A stretch of 64,000 nucleotides of DNA from assembly GCF_031585635.1 (NCBI RefSeq), contig NZ_CP134195.1, positions 3,596,001 through 3,660,000 on the forward strand. The letters run 5' to 3'. The stretch is from Paraburkholderia sp. FT54 (GTDB lineage Bacteria > Pseudomonadota > Gammaproteobacteria > Burkholderiales > Burkholderiaceae). Numbering within the stretch: the stretch's first letter is position 1; the number at the start of each line of letters is the position of its first letter. The position numbers were made by a program, and so were the translations under genes. The notes beneath the pieces are model-generated. The model was given only the letters and a program-made list of their open reading frames with translations. It searched no databases and was not told the origin of the DNA. This document shows positions 18,775 through 28,903 of the stretch, one piece after another.

Positions 18775-21567
18775 TTAACCAAACACGCGCTTCCACAGGC
18801 CCAGCACCGCCTCCCGCTCGGTGGCCACCAGCGCCGGCACGACCCGCGCCTTCTCCATCCCGTCCAGACGCAACTGGTGCTGCAACTTGCGGTACGTTCG
18901 ATACGCCGCACCGACCGTCTCCGCTTCCGCCTCGCTCATCAGACCAAGCCGCGATACTTCCCGCAGCAACGCGATGTTGCCGGTATTGCGGATCAGCTCG
19001 GGATCGCTCGCCGCGTGCAACAGCACCCAGTACTGCACGGTGAACTCGATATCCACCATCCCGCCGCTGTCGTGCTTCAGGTCGAACAGCGCCGTATGGT
19101 TCGGATGCCCCGCTTCGACGCGCGCACGCATCTCGACGATCTCTTTCATCAGCGGCGCAGCTTCGCGCGGCGTGGTCAACACCTGTTCGCGGATGGCTTC
19201 GAACTTCGCGCCGATCTCGGCATCGCCCGCGCAGTAGCGCGCACGGCTGAGTGCCTGGTGCTCCCACACCCACGCCGTATTGGCCGCGTCGCCCTCGCGA
19301 AGCTGGTAACGGCGAAACGCGTCAAGATCGGTGACGAGCAGACCCGACTCGCCGTTCGGGCGCAGGCGCAAGTCGACGTCGAACAGGGTGCCGGCGCCGG
19401 TGGCGGTCGTGAGCCAGGTGATCAGGCGGCGGGTGTAGGTGGAGTAGACGTCGGCTGCTGCGTCGTCCGTGTCGTCGTAGAGGAAGATCAGATCGAGGTC
19501 GGACGCGTAACCCAGTTCCTTGCCGCCCAGCTTGCCGTACGCGATCACCGCGAAACGCGGCACGTCGCGGTGGCGTTTCGGCAACTGGTTCCAGACGGCC
19601 TCCAGCGTGACGTCGAGCACGGCATCGGCGAGTTCGGACAGCCGGTCGCTCACATGTTCGACGCTCAGCTTGCCGGCCAGATCGATCAGCAGAATGCGAA
19701 ATACCTCGGCCTGGTGCGCATGGCGCAACAGGTCCATCTGCTGCTCGACGCCGTCCGCAGCGGCCAGACGCAGGCGCAGCGTGCGCTTGAACTCGGGCCA
19801 GTCGAACGGGCTGTTGATTGCTTCGTCGTCCAGCAATTCGTCGAGCAATTGCGGATGGCGGATCAGGTAGCCCGCCGCCCAGCGCGATCCGCCGAGCACC
19901 GACAGCACGCGATGCAGCGCCTGCGGATATTCGGTCAGCAGCGCCAGATAGGCGCCGCGCCGGCTCACCGCTTCGAGCAGGTCGAAGAAGCGCGCCACGG
20001 TATCGCCGCGCCGCTCGGCCGGCTCCAGCGTGCGCGCGGCTTCGAGCGCCCGTTGCGCGACGATATCGAAACGCTGCCGGCTACGCTCGGCCAGCCCCGC
20101 GTAACGCGAGGACTGCCACACCGCGCGCAGCCGCGCGACCAGTTCGCCCGGCTCAGCCACGCCGAGTTCGATGAGGCGCGCCTGCAGGGCTTCGTCGGCG
20201 CTGTCGTCGGCGAGCGCGCTGCTCCAGACCCATACGGCGGCGCCGTCTTCGGGTGCGCCGCAGCCGTCGCGGCCGCTCACCTTGTCGGCGAAAATCTGAT
20301 CGAACTGCTGTTCGACGAATTCGCGATGCGCATCGAGCCTGGTCATCAGCGCGGCGTAGTCGTCGCAACCCATCGCGTGAGCGAGCGCCGCGCGTTCCTC
20401 GGGATCGACCGGCATCGCATGGGTTTGCGCATCGTTACGGTATTGCAGACGATGTTCGAGTTCGCGCAGGAAGCGATATGCCTGCGAAAGCTTCACGCAA
20501 ACCGACGAGTCGATCAGCCCATGGGTGGCCGCGTGACGCAGCACGGCAAGCGTCGGCCGCACGCGGAAGCCCGCGTCCTGGCCGCCACGGATCAACTGGA
20601 ACACCTGCGCGCTGAATTCGATTTCGCGGATACCGCCCCGCCCGAGCTTGATGTCGTCGGCCTTGTCGGGCCGCATCGACGCGCGGCGCTGCGCCTCCTG
20701 GCGAATCTGCAGATGCAGGGCGCGAATCGCGCTGATCACGCCGAAGTCGAGATAACGGCGGTAGACGAACGGCGTGACGATCGCGTCCAGTTGCTTCTGC
20801 AACCGTTGCGCGGCGTCGCTCACGCCTTCGGACACGAGGCGGCCTTTGATCCACGCATAGCGCTCCCACTCGCGGCCTTGCACGTAGAAATACTCTTCGA
20901 GCATGCCGAGGCTGCACACGAGCGGCCCCGAGTCGCCGTTCGGCCGCAGCCGCATGTCGACGCGGAACACATAGCCGTCGCCGGTCACTTCGGCGAGGGC
21001 GCCGATCAGGCGTTTGCCGAGGCGCGTGAAAAAGTCCTGCGTGGCGATCGGCGAGCGCTGACCGCCCGCCGTCTCGCCGTCCTCTTCATAAATGAAGATC
21101 AAGTCGATATCCGACGACACGTTCAGCTCGCGCCCGCCCAGCTTGCCCATCCCCACCACGCCGAGCGAGAGCCGTTCGCCTTGCGGTCCGCGCGGCTCGC
21201 CGTAGAGCGTTTCAAGTTCGGCGGACAGGACCGCCAGCGCCCGCTGGATAGTCGTCTCCGCCAGGTCGGTCATCGCGCCGGTGACTTCGGCAACATCCGC
21301 CTCGCCGGCCAGATCACGCTCCATCACGGCGCAGAAGACCTCGGTGCGCAATTGGCGCAAGGCCCGTTTGAGTGCATCTTCACTCAACGGCGCACCGACC
21401 GCGCCGGCGGCCTCTGCGCACAACGCGTCGAAACGCGCGTCGATACGCTCGCGCGTGAGCGACCCGCCGGCGAGCGCCGCCACGTGCGCCACGAGTTGCG
21501 GACGGGCCGCCGCGGCGCGCGCCGCGTAGTGTGAATAGTTGGAACTCAGGAGAGTGGCGTCGGTCAT
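18775..21567 (-). CDS. glnE: glutamine synthetase adenylyltransferase/adenylyl-removing enzyme
   Basis: A 930-residue bifunctional enzyme that adds or removes AMP on glutamine synthetase in response to PII. Two nucleotidyltransferase domains are visible: an N-terminal one with GGRELNVSSDIDLIFIYEED and a C-terminal one with GGKELGYASDLDLIFLYDD; the helical linker between them is complete. ATG 21567 is preferred to the TTG one codon earlier. The gene is convergent with recN and divergent from the AsmA-like gene. Confidence 0.95.
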   Translation of the reverse strand: MTDATLLSSNYSHYAARAAAARPQLVAHVAALAGGSLTRERIDARFDALCAEAAGAVGAPLSEDALKRALRQLRTEVFCAVMERDLAGEADVAEVTGAMTDLAETTIQRALAVLSAELETLYGEPRGPQGERLSLGVVGMGKLGGRELNVSSDIDLIFIYEEDGETAGGQRSPIATQDFFTRLGKRLIGALAEVTGDGYVFRVDMRLRPNGDSGPLVCSLGMLEEYFYVQGREWERYAWIKGRLVSEGVSDAAQRLQKQLDAIVTPFVYRRYLDFGVISAIRALHLQIRQEAQRRASMRPDKADDIKLGRGGIREIEFSAQVFQLIRGGQDAGFRVRPTLAVLRHAATHGLIDSSVCVKLSQAYRFLRELEHRLQYRNDAQTHAMPVDPEERAALAHAMGCDDYAALMTRLDAHREFVEQQFDQIFADKVSGRDGCGAPEDGAAVWVWSSALADDSADEALQARLIELGVAEPGELVARLRAVWQSSRYAGLAERSRQRFDIVAQRALEAARTLEPAERRGDTVARFFDLLEAVSRRGAYLALLTEYPQALHRVLSVLGGSRWAAGYLIRHPQLLDELLDDEAINSPFDWPEFKRTLRLRLAAADGVEQQMDLLRHAHQAEVFRILLIDLAGKLSVEHVSDRLSELADAVLDVTLEAVWNQLPKRHRDVPRFAVIAYGKLGGKELGYASDLDLIFLYDDTDDAAADVYSTYTRRLITWLTTATGAGTLFDVDLRLRPNGESGLLVTDLDAFRRYQLREGDAANTAWVWEHQALSRARYCAGDAEIGAKFEAIREQVLTTPREAAPLMKEIVEMRARVEAGHPNHTALFDLKHDSGGMVDIEFTVQYWVLLHAASDPELIRNTGNIALLREVSRLGLMSEAEAETVGAAYRTYRKLQHQLRLDGMEKARVVPALVATEREAVLGLWKRVFG

Positions 21568-21762
21568 CAAGGGTCTGGCTCGCTCGTTGCTTGATCAGCG
21601 TGGTTCAGTTCGCAGTAGTACACGGTGGCGGCGCGCGCGGCGGCCTCGCGCAGGTCGCGAGACGGCACGCAGACAGGGTTTGCAGGAAGTCCGCCGGCGC
21701 TTTCCCGTGTGTTACATTTCGTCGTTAATTCGCAAAACTACCATACGCCCACCCGCCGCAGC

Positions 21763-24700
21763 ATGTCCGAGCGAAACGAATCCGCCGACCCGCACGAAAC
21801 TGTGCAAGTCCGGCCTGTGAGCGGAAGCGACCACATCGTGCTGCGTCGGACTTTTCACGTGGTCCTCGCGCTCGCGCTCGTCCTGTATTTCATTGCGACG
21901 GGTCTGTTTCTCGGCTTGCGCTACGTGGTCCTGCCGCGCGTCGACTCGTTCCGGCCGCGCATCGAAGCCAGCGTTTCCGAAAAGCTGCACGCCCAGTTCA
22001 CCATCGGCAAACTCGCTCCGCATTGGAGCGGCTTCCAGCCCGGCCTCGACGTCACCAACCTCGTGATCCGCGATCACGACGGCAACGCCGCACTGACGAT
22101 CCCGCACGCCACCGCCACGCTCTCGTGGAGGTCGCTCTGGCAGTTTCATCCCGCGCTGTCCAGCCTGATCGTCGATCAGCCGGACGTGCTGGTGTCGCGC
22201 AGCAGCGACGGCGTGCTCTCAGTGGCGGGCGTACCGGTGCCGACCCGCCATAGCGGCAACGACACCTTGTCCACCTGGCTGCTGCGTCAACAGGCGATCG
22301 TGGTGCGCGGCGGCGCGCTGCGCTGGCGCGATGCGCAGCATGACGCGCCGGAGTTGGCGCTGCGCGACATCCGCATCGCGATTCTCAACGACGGCTACGA
22401 TCACCGCCTCGCGCTGCAGGCGCCCGCCGACGGTCAGGTCCTGCACGGCCCGCTCGATTTCCGCACGCACTTCAAACACGCGCCGCTCTCCGCGATCGGC
22501 AAGCCGATCAACTGGACCGGTCAGGTGTACGTCTCGACCGGCCCGGTCGATTTGCCGACGCTCGCGCGCTACGTCGATTTCCCGATCGAGACGTTTGCCG
22601 GCCGTATCGACAACGCCATCTGGATCGACTTCACCGAGGGACGCATGAAGTCGGCGGGCGGCCAACTCGCCGGCACCGACGTCGCCCTGCGGGTGCGTCC
22701 GACCCAGCCGAAGCTGCTGGTGCCGGTCGCCAATTTCTCGTGGCGCCTCGAAGCCGAACAGGGCGACTACAAGCTGCAACTCAGCCAGCTGCATGCCGAA
22801 CTCGGCCAGCCACCGCTCGACGACGGCACGCCGCTCACCCGCACGCTCGCGCTCACCACGCTGAACGGACGCTACCGGACCGCCTCGCAGCAGCATGGGC
22901 AACTCGTCAGCGTGAGCGGCGATCGTGTCGACCTGGGCATCCTCGCCGAATTCAGCCGTGCGTTGCCGCTGCCGCAGCGTCTGCTGAACAATCTGGTGCG
23001 CTTCAATCCGCGCGGTCTGGTGGCCAATTATGTAATCGAGGTCGAGCGCGGCAAGCCGGAGTCGGGCGAAGCAGGCAGCGATCATCGCCCGAGCGGCGCC
23101 GAGCCGATCGAGCACTACCGCTTCAAGGGCGATCTGCAAGGCATCAGCGTGGCCGCCCAGGAGCCGCCGCCGGGGCTCACGCCGCTGAATCACCCACGCG
23201 CGGGTATCCCCGGCATCGAGAATCTGTGGGGCAGCGTGGATGCCGACGAGACCCACGGCACCGCCCTGCTCGACACCTCCAATGTCGCCATCACGCTGCC
23301 GGGGGTGTTCGACGATCCGCGCCTGAAGCTCGATCATCTGCACGGCCGGGCCGACTGGGCCATCAAACTGAAGGCGCCGGGAGAGAACCGCCCGGCCTTC
23401 ACCGTGAAGCTGGCCGATTTCAGCGTCTCGAACGCCGACGTCGCCGCCACCGCCTCCGCCGACTACAGCAACCCCGGCCACGGACGCGGCTCGCTCGATC
23501 TGAAAGCGGACTTCCAGCGCGCGCAGGTGGCGCGCATCGTCCGCTATTTGCCGACCAGCATCAGCGAAAAGCTGCGCATCTATCTGGGTCACGGCTTGCA
23601 GGCCGGCATGTCGCAGGGCGCCACCATCGAGGTGCATGGCGATCTGACCAAGTTCCCGTACTCGCGCGATCCGAGCGCCGGGCTATTCCATATCGTCGCG
23701 CCGTTCAAGGGCGGCAAGTTCGATCCGACGCCCTTCCCGCCGCGCAAGATGAGGAACGGCACGCCGAATGTGTGGCCGGCGCTCGACGGCATCGACGGCG
23801 TGTTCGAGCTCAAGCAGAACGTGCTGCGCTTCGATATCGACCGGGCGCATTACAAGCAGGTCGCACTGATCGGCGTCAACGGCAGGATCGAGGACCTCGG
23901 CACCAAGGCGTCGAGCCTCGTCATCAAGGGCGATGGCCACGGGCCGCTCGCCGACATGCTCGACTACGTGAACGCCAGCTCGCTCGGCATCATGGCGAAG
24001 CATGAAACCGAGAAGGTGCGCGCCGAAGGGCCGGCGTCCCTCGCGCTTCAGCTCACGGTGCCGCGTACGCCGAAGCCGCACATCGCTGTGGAAGGCGCGG
24101 TCGGCTTCCAGAACAACCGCTTGAGCGTCGAGAACGTGCCGCCGCTGTCGCAACTGAAGGGCAAGGTGCATTTCACCGAACACACGGCGCAGGTGGAGCG
24201 GCTCTCCGGGCAATTCCTCGGCGGCGACGTGCACGCGAACGGCGGCTTGAAGAAGGACGGCACCTATGCGCTCGACCTCGGCGGCCATATCGCCGTCGAC
24301 GCGGCACGCGGCCTCAATCTGCATGGCTCGGCCGCGCAGGTGCTGACGCGTATGAGCGGCAGCGCGCCCTACGCGCTCAACGTGCGCGGCGCCAAGGGGC
24401 GGTTGCCCGAAGTGACGGCGAACTCCGACCTGACCGGCCTCGCGCTCGACTTCCCGGCGCCGTTCAACAAGCCGGTCGGCACGCCGATGCCACTGCGCTT
24501 CGCCGTCAACCCGTCCGCCGCGTTTGGTGAAACCGGCCTGGAACGCGCCGATCTCACCTTCGGTCCGGTCGCCGCCACCTATCTGCTGCGCTACCAGCCG
24601 AAGACGGCGCCGACGGTCGTGCGCGGCGCGGTCGGCGTGAACAGGCCCGCCGACCTGCCATCGGAAGGCGTGACCGCGGCCGTCGAGCTGGACGCATTCG

Positions 24701-25953
24701 ATGCGGACGCGTGGCGTGCGCTGGTCGCCCAGATGCGCAGCAAAGAAGCGCCCGCTCCTGCCACGGCCACGCCAGCCGCGCCGAACCCGACCGTCACGCA
24801 ATTCCTGCCGAACCGCTTCGCGCTGCACATCGGCACGCTGACGCTGCTCAAGCGTCACTGGGACAGCGTGATCGTCGGCGCGTCGCATGCGGACCGCACG
24901 TGGCAGGCGAACATCGCCTCGAACCAGGTGTCGGGCCATGTGTCGTGGCTGCCGGGCGCGACGAAAGAATCGCCCGGTACGCTGCAGGCGCGCTTTGCCC
25001 GCGTGGTGATTCCATCGGCCACCGACAAGGACCTGCTCGGCCAGGCGATATCGGCGCCGGCGCAGAACATGCCGTCCATCGATCTGGTGGTCAACGAACT
25101 GATCTTCCGCGACCGCAACGTCGGCCGTCTCGAAGTCGATGCGCACAACTTCGACGAAGACGGCGTGCCGGTCTGGCAACTCGACAAGCTCGACATCACC
25201 AACTCCGCCGCCACGCTGACCGCCACCGCGAACTGGCGCACCTCGACCGAACTTGGCAACAGCGCCGATCAAGCCACACCGCGCCGCACCGTGTTCGATT
25301 TCAAGCTCGACATCAAGGACGCCGGCGCGCTGCTGGAGCGCTTCGGCCAGCCGCGCACGCTCAAGGCGGGCAACGGCTCGCTCTCGGGCAAGGTGGTGTG
25401 GCAGGGCGGCCCGACCAAGATCGACTATCCGACCTTCAACGGCAATCTGGCAGTCGATCTGCGGCATGGCCAGATTCTCAAGGTCGATCCGGGCGTCGCC
25501 AAGCTGCTGGGCGTGCTCAGCCTGCAAAGCCTCGCGCGCTTCGCCACGATGAACTTCCACGACGTGATCGGCGAAGGCTTGCCGTTCGAGCACGTCACCG
25601 GCACGGCGCAGATTCACAACGGCATCGGCCGCACCGAGAACTTCGAGTTGGTGACCGCGCCGGCGCGCGCCGAGATGAAGGGTTCGGTCGATCTCGCTCA
25701 GGAAACCCAGGATCTGCACGTGCGGGTCGTGCCGACGATCAGCGCCGGCGCCGGCGTGATTGCCGCGGCCGTCATCAATCCGCTGCTCGGGCTGGGCGCG
25801 CTGGTGGCCGATGTGGCCTTTAGCCAGACCGTCTCGCACGCGTTCGCGCGCGATTACGCGATCACTGGGTCGTGGTCGAAACCGCACGTCGAGCGGGTGA
25901 AGGACGATCGCGGTAAGATGGACGCTCCGGCTTCGACCGTGGAAGCGCACTGA
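21763..25953 (+). CDS. very large AsmA/YhdP-family envelope protein
   Basis: A 1396-residue protein with one N-terminal membrane anchor at about residues 28-52 (FHVVLALALVLYFIATGLFLG) and a huge periplasmic-type body rich in beta-strand repeats. The C-terminus carries the family end domain around FNGNLAVDLRHGQILKVDPG and GVLSLQSLARF. YhdP-type proteins bridge inner and outer membrane and are linked to phospholipid transport; that role is taken from the family. ATG 21763 (MSERNESADP) is chosen over the earlier in-frame ATG at 21625 because the cytoplasmic stub before the anchor then has normal length. Confidence 0.88.
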   Translation: MSERNESADPHETVQVRPVSGSDHIVLRRTFHVVLALALVLYFIATGLFLGLRYVVLPRVDSFRPRIEASVSEKLHAQFTIGKLAPHWSGFQPGLDVTNLVIRDHDGNAALTIPHATATLSWRSLWQFHPALSSLIVDQPDVLVSRSSDGVLSVAGVPVPTRHSGNDTLSTWLLRQQAIVVRGGALRWRDAQHDAPELALRDIRIAILNDGYDHRLALQAPADGQVLHGPLDFRTHFKHAPLSAIGKPINWTGQVYVSTGPVDLPTLARYVDFPIETFAGRIDNAIWIDFTEGRMKSAGGQLAGTDVALRVRPTQPKLLVPVANFSWRLEAEQGDYKLQLSQLHAELGQPPLDDGTPLTRTLALTTLNGRYRTASQQHGQLVSVSGDRVDLGILAEFSRALPLPQRLLNNLVRFNPRGLVANYVIEVERGKPESGEAGSDHRPSGAEPIEHYRFKGDLQGISVAAQEPPPGLTPLNHPRAGIPGIENLWGSVDADETHGTALLDTSNVAITLPGVFDDPRLKLDHLHGRADWAIKLKAPGENRPAFTVKLADFSVSNADVAATASADYSNPGHGRGSLDLKADFQRAQVARIVRYLPTSISEKLRIYLGHGLQAGMSQGATIEVHGDLTKFPYSRDPSAGLFHIVAPFKGGKFDPTPFPPRKMRNGTPNVWPALDGIDGVFELKQNVLRFDIDRAHYKQVALIGVNGRIEDLGTKASSLVIKGDGHGPLADMLDYVNASSLGIMAKHETEKVRAEGPASLALQLTVPRTPKPHIAVEGAVGFQNNRLSVENVPPLSQLKGKVHFTEHTAQVERLSGQFLGGDVHANGGLKKDGTYALDLGGHIAVDAARGLNLHGSAAQVLTRMSGSAPYALNVRGAKGRLPEVTANSDLTGLALDFPAPFNKPVGTPMPLRFAVNPSAAFGETGLERADLTFGPVAATYLLRYQPKTAPTVVRGAVGVNRPADLPSEGVTAAVELDAFDADAWRALVAQMRSKEAPAPATATPAAPNPTVTQFLPNRFALHIGTLTLLKRHWDSVIVGASHADRTWQANIASNQVSGHVSWLPGATKESPGTLQARFARVVIPSATDKDLLGQAISAPAQNMPSIDLVVNELIFRDRNVGRLEVDAHNFDEDGVPVWQLDKLDITNSAATLTATANWRTSTELGNSADQATPRRTVFDFKLDIKDAGALLERFGQPRTLKAGNGSLSGKVVWQGGPTKIDYPTFNGNLAVDLRHGQILKVDPGVAKLLGVLSLQSLARFATMNFHDVIGEGLPFEHVTGTAQIHNGIGRTENFELVTAPARAEMKGSVDLAQETQDLHVRVVPTISAGAGVIAAAVINPLLGLGALVADVAFSQTVSHAFARDYAITGSWSKPHVERVKDDRGKMDAPASTVEAH

Positions 25954-26082
25954 GGCTGTGTCCGGCCCTTTGTTTGGTCAGACAGTCACCGTGCCGCACC
26001 GGCGGCCCCAGCCAGCCTTGAACGACGTATGCGGCGCAAGCTGTTCGCGCCGCCGCCTTGCCGGGAGTTTTCCGAAACGCTC

Positions 26083-26934
26083 ATGAGCGAAACACACGTC
26101 TCTTCAACCGTCTCCAGCGGTTCCCTGAAAAGCGCATTCCGTGTCGCCGCGCTGCAAATGGTCAGCACACCGGATCGCGAGCGCAATCTGGCCGAGGCCG
26201 GGCGCCTGATCGCCGAAGCCGCCGCCGAGGGCGCGCAACTCGTCCTGCTGCCTGAATACTTCTGCTTCATGGGCTTCAAGGACACGGACAAGCTTGCCGT
26301 GCGCGAACCCTATCAGGACGGCCCGATCCAGCGCTTTCTTGCCGACGCCGCGCGCCGCCACAAAGTCTGGGTGATCGGCGGCACGCTGCCGTTGATGTCG
26401 CCCGAAGCCTCGCGTGTGCTGAACACCACGCTGGTGTTCGACCCGCAAGGCAACGAGGCCGCGCGCTACGACAAGATCCACCTGTTCAACTTTGAAAAGG
26501 GCGAGGAATCGTTCGACGAGGCGCGCACCATCTGCCCCGGCGGCGAGGTCCGCACGTTCGAGGCGCCGTTCGGCCGCGTCGGCCTGTCGGTCTGCTACGA
26601 TCTGCGCTTTCCGGAACTGTACCGGCGCATGGGCGACTGCGCGCTGATCGTGGTGCCGTCGGCGTTCACCTACACGACCGGCCGCGCGCATTGGGAAATG
26701 CTGCTGCGCGCCCGGGCGGTCGAAAACCAGTGTTACGTGCTGGCCGCGGCGCAAGGCGGCAAACATGAAAACGGCCGCCGTACGTGGGGCCACAGCATGC
26801 TGATCGACCCGTGGGGCGAAATCGTCGCGGTGCGCGACGAAGGCGCAGGCGTGGTCGCCGGCAATCTCGAGCGTGCGCGCATCGACGAAGTGCGACAGAG
26901 TCTGCCCGCCTGGCGTCATCGCGTGCTCAGTTGA
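26083..26934 (+). CDS. carbon-nitrogen hydrolase (nitrilase/omega-amidase type)
   Basis: A 283-residue nitrilase-superfamily amidase with the full Glu-Lys-Cys triad: LVLLPEYF (Glu), YDKIHLFNFE (Lys) and GLSVCYDLRFPELYR (Cys). The closest type is the Nit1/Nit2-like group that hydrolyses deaminated glutathione or alpha-ketoglutaramate; the exact substrate is inferred. ATG 26083 (MSETHVSSTV) is preferred over the upstream ATG at 26029. It lies between the AsmA-like gene and tldD on the same strand; this neighbourhood recurs in related genomes to my knowledge. Confidence 0.87.
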   Translation: MSETHVSSTVSSGSLKSAFRVAALQMVSTPDRERNLAEAGRLIAEAAAEGAQLVLLPEYFCFMGFKDTDKLAVREPYQDGPIQRFLADAARRHKVWVIGGTLPLMSPEASRVLNTTLVFDPQGNEAARYDKIHLFNFEKGEESFDEARTICPGGEVRTFEAPFGRVGLSVCYDLRFPELYRRMGDCALIVVPSAFTYTTGRAHWEMLLRARAVENQCYVLAAAQGGKHENGRRTWGHSMLIDPWGEIVAVRDEGAGVVAGNLERARIDEVRQSLPAWRHRVLS

Positions 26935-27055
26935 CTCACCTGACTCAGTGGATAAACCCTTCCGCGTGACATTGAAACTGCGGCGCCCCCTGCTCATATA
27001 AGTGAGTGACAGAGGCGCTAACCGAATCCTTCGTATCGAGCAGAACATACTTCGC

Positions 27056-28522
27056 ATGAACATCATCGAACCCGGTATCCGTAATCTCGCCACCGCCAAG
27101 GACATCCTCCTGACGCCCTACGGTCTCGACGAAGCCCTGCTCACCCGCACGCTCGCCGAAATCTTCACGCACAAGATCGACTACGCCGACCTGTATTTCC
27201 AGTACACGCGCAGCGAAGCGTGGAGTCTCGAAGAAAGCATCGTGAAATCAGGCAGCTTCAGTATCGACCAGGGCGTCGGCGTGCGCGCCGTGTCGGGCGA
27301 CCGCACGGCTTTCGCCTATTCGGACGACCTGTCGCCCGAAGCGATCCGCCAGGCGGCGCTCGCCACCCGTTCGATCGCCAAGGCGGGCGGCGGCAAGCAG
27401 AAGATCAAGGTGGCGTCGTCGCTGACCGGCATCGCCGGGCGCGATCTGTATCTGCCGGCCGATCCGCTGCATTCGCTCGACGCCACCGCGAAGGTCAAGC
27501 TGCTCGAGCGCATCGAACAGATGGCGCGCGGGCGCGATCCGCGTATCCAGCAGGTCATGGCCGGCCTCGCCGGTGAATACGACGTGGTGCTGGTCGCGCG
27601 CAGCGACGGCGGCTTCGCGGCCGACATTCGTCCGCTGGTGCGTGTGTCGGTCACGGTGATCGCCGAGCAGAACGGCCGCCGCGAAATCGGCAGCGGTGGC
27701 GGCGGCGGCCGCTTCGACTACGGCTATTTCACTGACGACGTGCTGTCGGGCTATGTCGACGACGCCGTGCATGCGGCGCTGGTCAATCTCGAAGCCCGTC
27801 CGGCGCCGGCCGGCGCGATGACCGTCGTGCTCGGACCGGGCTGGCCCGGCGTGCTGCTGCACGAAGCGATCGGCCACGGTCTCGAAGGCGACTTCAACCG
27901 GAAGGGTTCGTCGGCATTCGCCGGACGAATCGGCGAACAGGTCGCCGCCAAGGGCGTCACCGTGGTCGACGACGGCACGCTGCCGAACCGCCGCGGCTCG
28001 CTCAATATCGACGACGAAGGCAACTCTACCCAGTGCACCACGCTGATCGAGGACGGCATCCTGAAGGGCTACATCCAGGACACGCTGAACGCGCGTCTAA
28101 TGAAAATGCCGGTCACCGGCAACGCGCGCCGCGAGTCGTATGCAGCGCTGCCCATGCCGCGCATGACCAACACGTACATGCTCAACGGCGACAAGGACCC
28201 GCAGGAAATCATCGCCTCCGTGAAAAACGGCCTGTATGCGGTGAACTTCGGCGGCGGCCAGGTCGACATCACCAACGGCAAGTTCGTGTTCTCGGCGTCC
28301 GAGGCGTACATGATCGAAAACGGCAAGGTCACGTACCCGGTGAAGGGCGCGACGCTGATCGGCAGCGGCCCGGAATCGCTCAAATACGTCAGCATGATCG
28401 GCAACGACATGAAGCTCGATTCGGGCGTCGGCGTGTGCGGCAAGGAAGGCCAGAGCGTGCCGGTGGGCGTCGGCCAACCCACGCTGCGGATCGACCGGAT
28501 GACGGTCGGCGGCACAGCCTGA
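27056..28522 (+). CDS. tldD: metalloprotease TldD
   Basis: A 488-residue TldD, which with TldE/PmbA forms a zinc protease that degrades unfolded peptides and matures modified peptides. The zinc motif [11 protein letters not shown] is intact, followed by [21 protein letters not shown] and the conserved C-terminal segment ([16 protein letters not shown]). ATG 27056 ([10 protein letters not shown]) is chosen over the in-frame start at 27002. PmbA is not in the window. Confidence 0.94.
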   Translation: MNIIEPGIRNLATAKDILLTPYGLDEALLTRTLAEIFTHKIDYADLYFQYTRSEAWSLEESIVKSGSFSIDQGVGVRAVSGDRTAFAYSDDLSPEAIRQAALATRSIAKAGGGKQKIKVASSLTGIAGRDLYLPADPLHSLDATAKVKLLERIEQMARGRDPRIQQVMAGLAGEYDVVLVARSDGGFAADIRPLVRVSVTVIAEQNGRREIGSGGGGGRFDYGYFTDDVLSGYVDDAVHAALVNLEARPAPAGAMTVVLGPGWPGVLLHEAIGHGLEGDFNRKGSSAFAGRIGEQVAAKGVTVVDDGTLPNRRGSLNIDDEGNSTQCTTLIEDGILKGYIQDTLNARLMKMPVTGNARRESYAALPMPRMTNTYMLNGDKDPQEIIASVKNGLYAVNFGGGQVDITNGKFVFSASEAYMIENGKVTYPVKGATLIGSGPESLKYVSMIGNDMKLDSGVGVCGKEGQSVPVGVGQPTLRIDRMTVGGTA

Positions 28523-28565
28523 TTCGGCAGAAAATGCATACTTCGTGCATGCATCGCGCGAAGTA

Positions 28566-28585
28566 TGCGGATTTTCCGCATTTTT
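28566..28585 (+). terminator. intrinsic terminator after tldD
   Basis: A 6-bp stem TGCGGA / TCCGCA with a 3-nt loop is followed by TTTTT, 44 bp past the tldD stop. Just upstream, a longer inverted repeat (GCATACTTCG at 28536-28545 and CGAAGTATGC at 28559-28568) shares three bases with it, so the two hairpins are mutually exclusive. Confidence 0.65.
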
Positions 28586-28597
28586 GTACCCTGCAGC

Positions 28598-28626
28598 TTG
28601 CAAGCGCCGCCTGCCCGGGTTATAAA
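28598..28626 (+). promoter_or_regulatory. promoter of the aroG leader
   Basis: TTGCAA at 28598-28603 and TATAAA at 28621-28626 are separated by 17 bases, close to the sigma-70 consensus. Transcription would begin near 28633, about 30 bases before the leader-peptide start codon. Confidence 0.65.
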
Positions 28627-28663
28627 GTCACTCACCCTTTTTGACCTGCGACCTCATTTCGCC

Positions 28664-28732
28664 ATGTCCGCCAAGTTTTACTTTTACTTTTTTTGGCATC
28701 TCAGACCGCTGGCGGATCGAGAGGGGTGTTAA
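28664..28732 (+). CDS. aromatic-rich leader peptide, 22 residues
   Basis: A short ORF beginning MSAK and continuing FYFYFFWH: residues 5-11 (bases 28676-28696) are seven aromatic codons in a row, four Phe, two Tyr and one Trp. It ends with TAA at 28730. This is the hallmark of a transcription-attenuation leader that senses charged Phe, Tyr and Trp tRNAs, and it sits directly before DAHP synthase, the entry enzyme for all three amino acids. A weak point is that no clear Shine-Dalgarno site precedes the ATG. Confidence 0.8.
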   Translation: MSAKFYFYFFWHLRPLADREGC

Positions 28733-28790
28733 TGCACGCAGAACACCGAGAATTCCCGAAAAACCGCCAGCTAGCCTGGCGGTTTTTTTT
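28668..28790 (+). promoter_or_regulatory. attenuator RNA with competing 1:2, 2:3 and 3:4 pairings
   Basis: Four segments can pair alternately. Segment 1 is CCGCCA (28668-28673, inside leader codons 2-4). Segment 2 is CTGGCGG (28709-28715). Segment 3 is CCGCCAG (28764-28770). Segment 4 is CTGGCGG (28776-28782). Segments 3 and 4 with flanking A/T pairs form a terminator hairpin followed by eight T (28783-28790). A ribosome stalled in the aromatic codons would mask segment 1 and free segment 2 to pair with 3, preventing termination. Segments 2 and 4 are identical, as this design requires. Confidence 0.8.
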
Positions 28791-28903
28791 CGCCTCACGT
28801 CTTTGAAACTTTACTTTTTTGATGGTCGTCCGCTCTGGCATCGCTGCTTCATCGCAACCCTGACTGCCCGCGCGAACACGCTACGAACCGATTGGAGAAC
28901 AAC

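Noticed and set aside
23683..25950. 755-codon minus-strand ORF opposite the AsmA-like gene
   Set aside because: Antisense shadow of a strongly supported gene; its composition is typical of GC-rich antisense frames.
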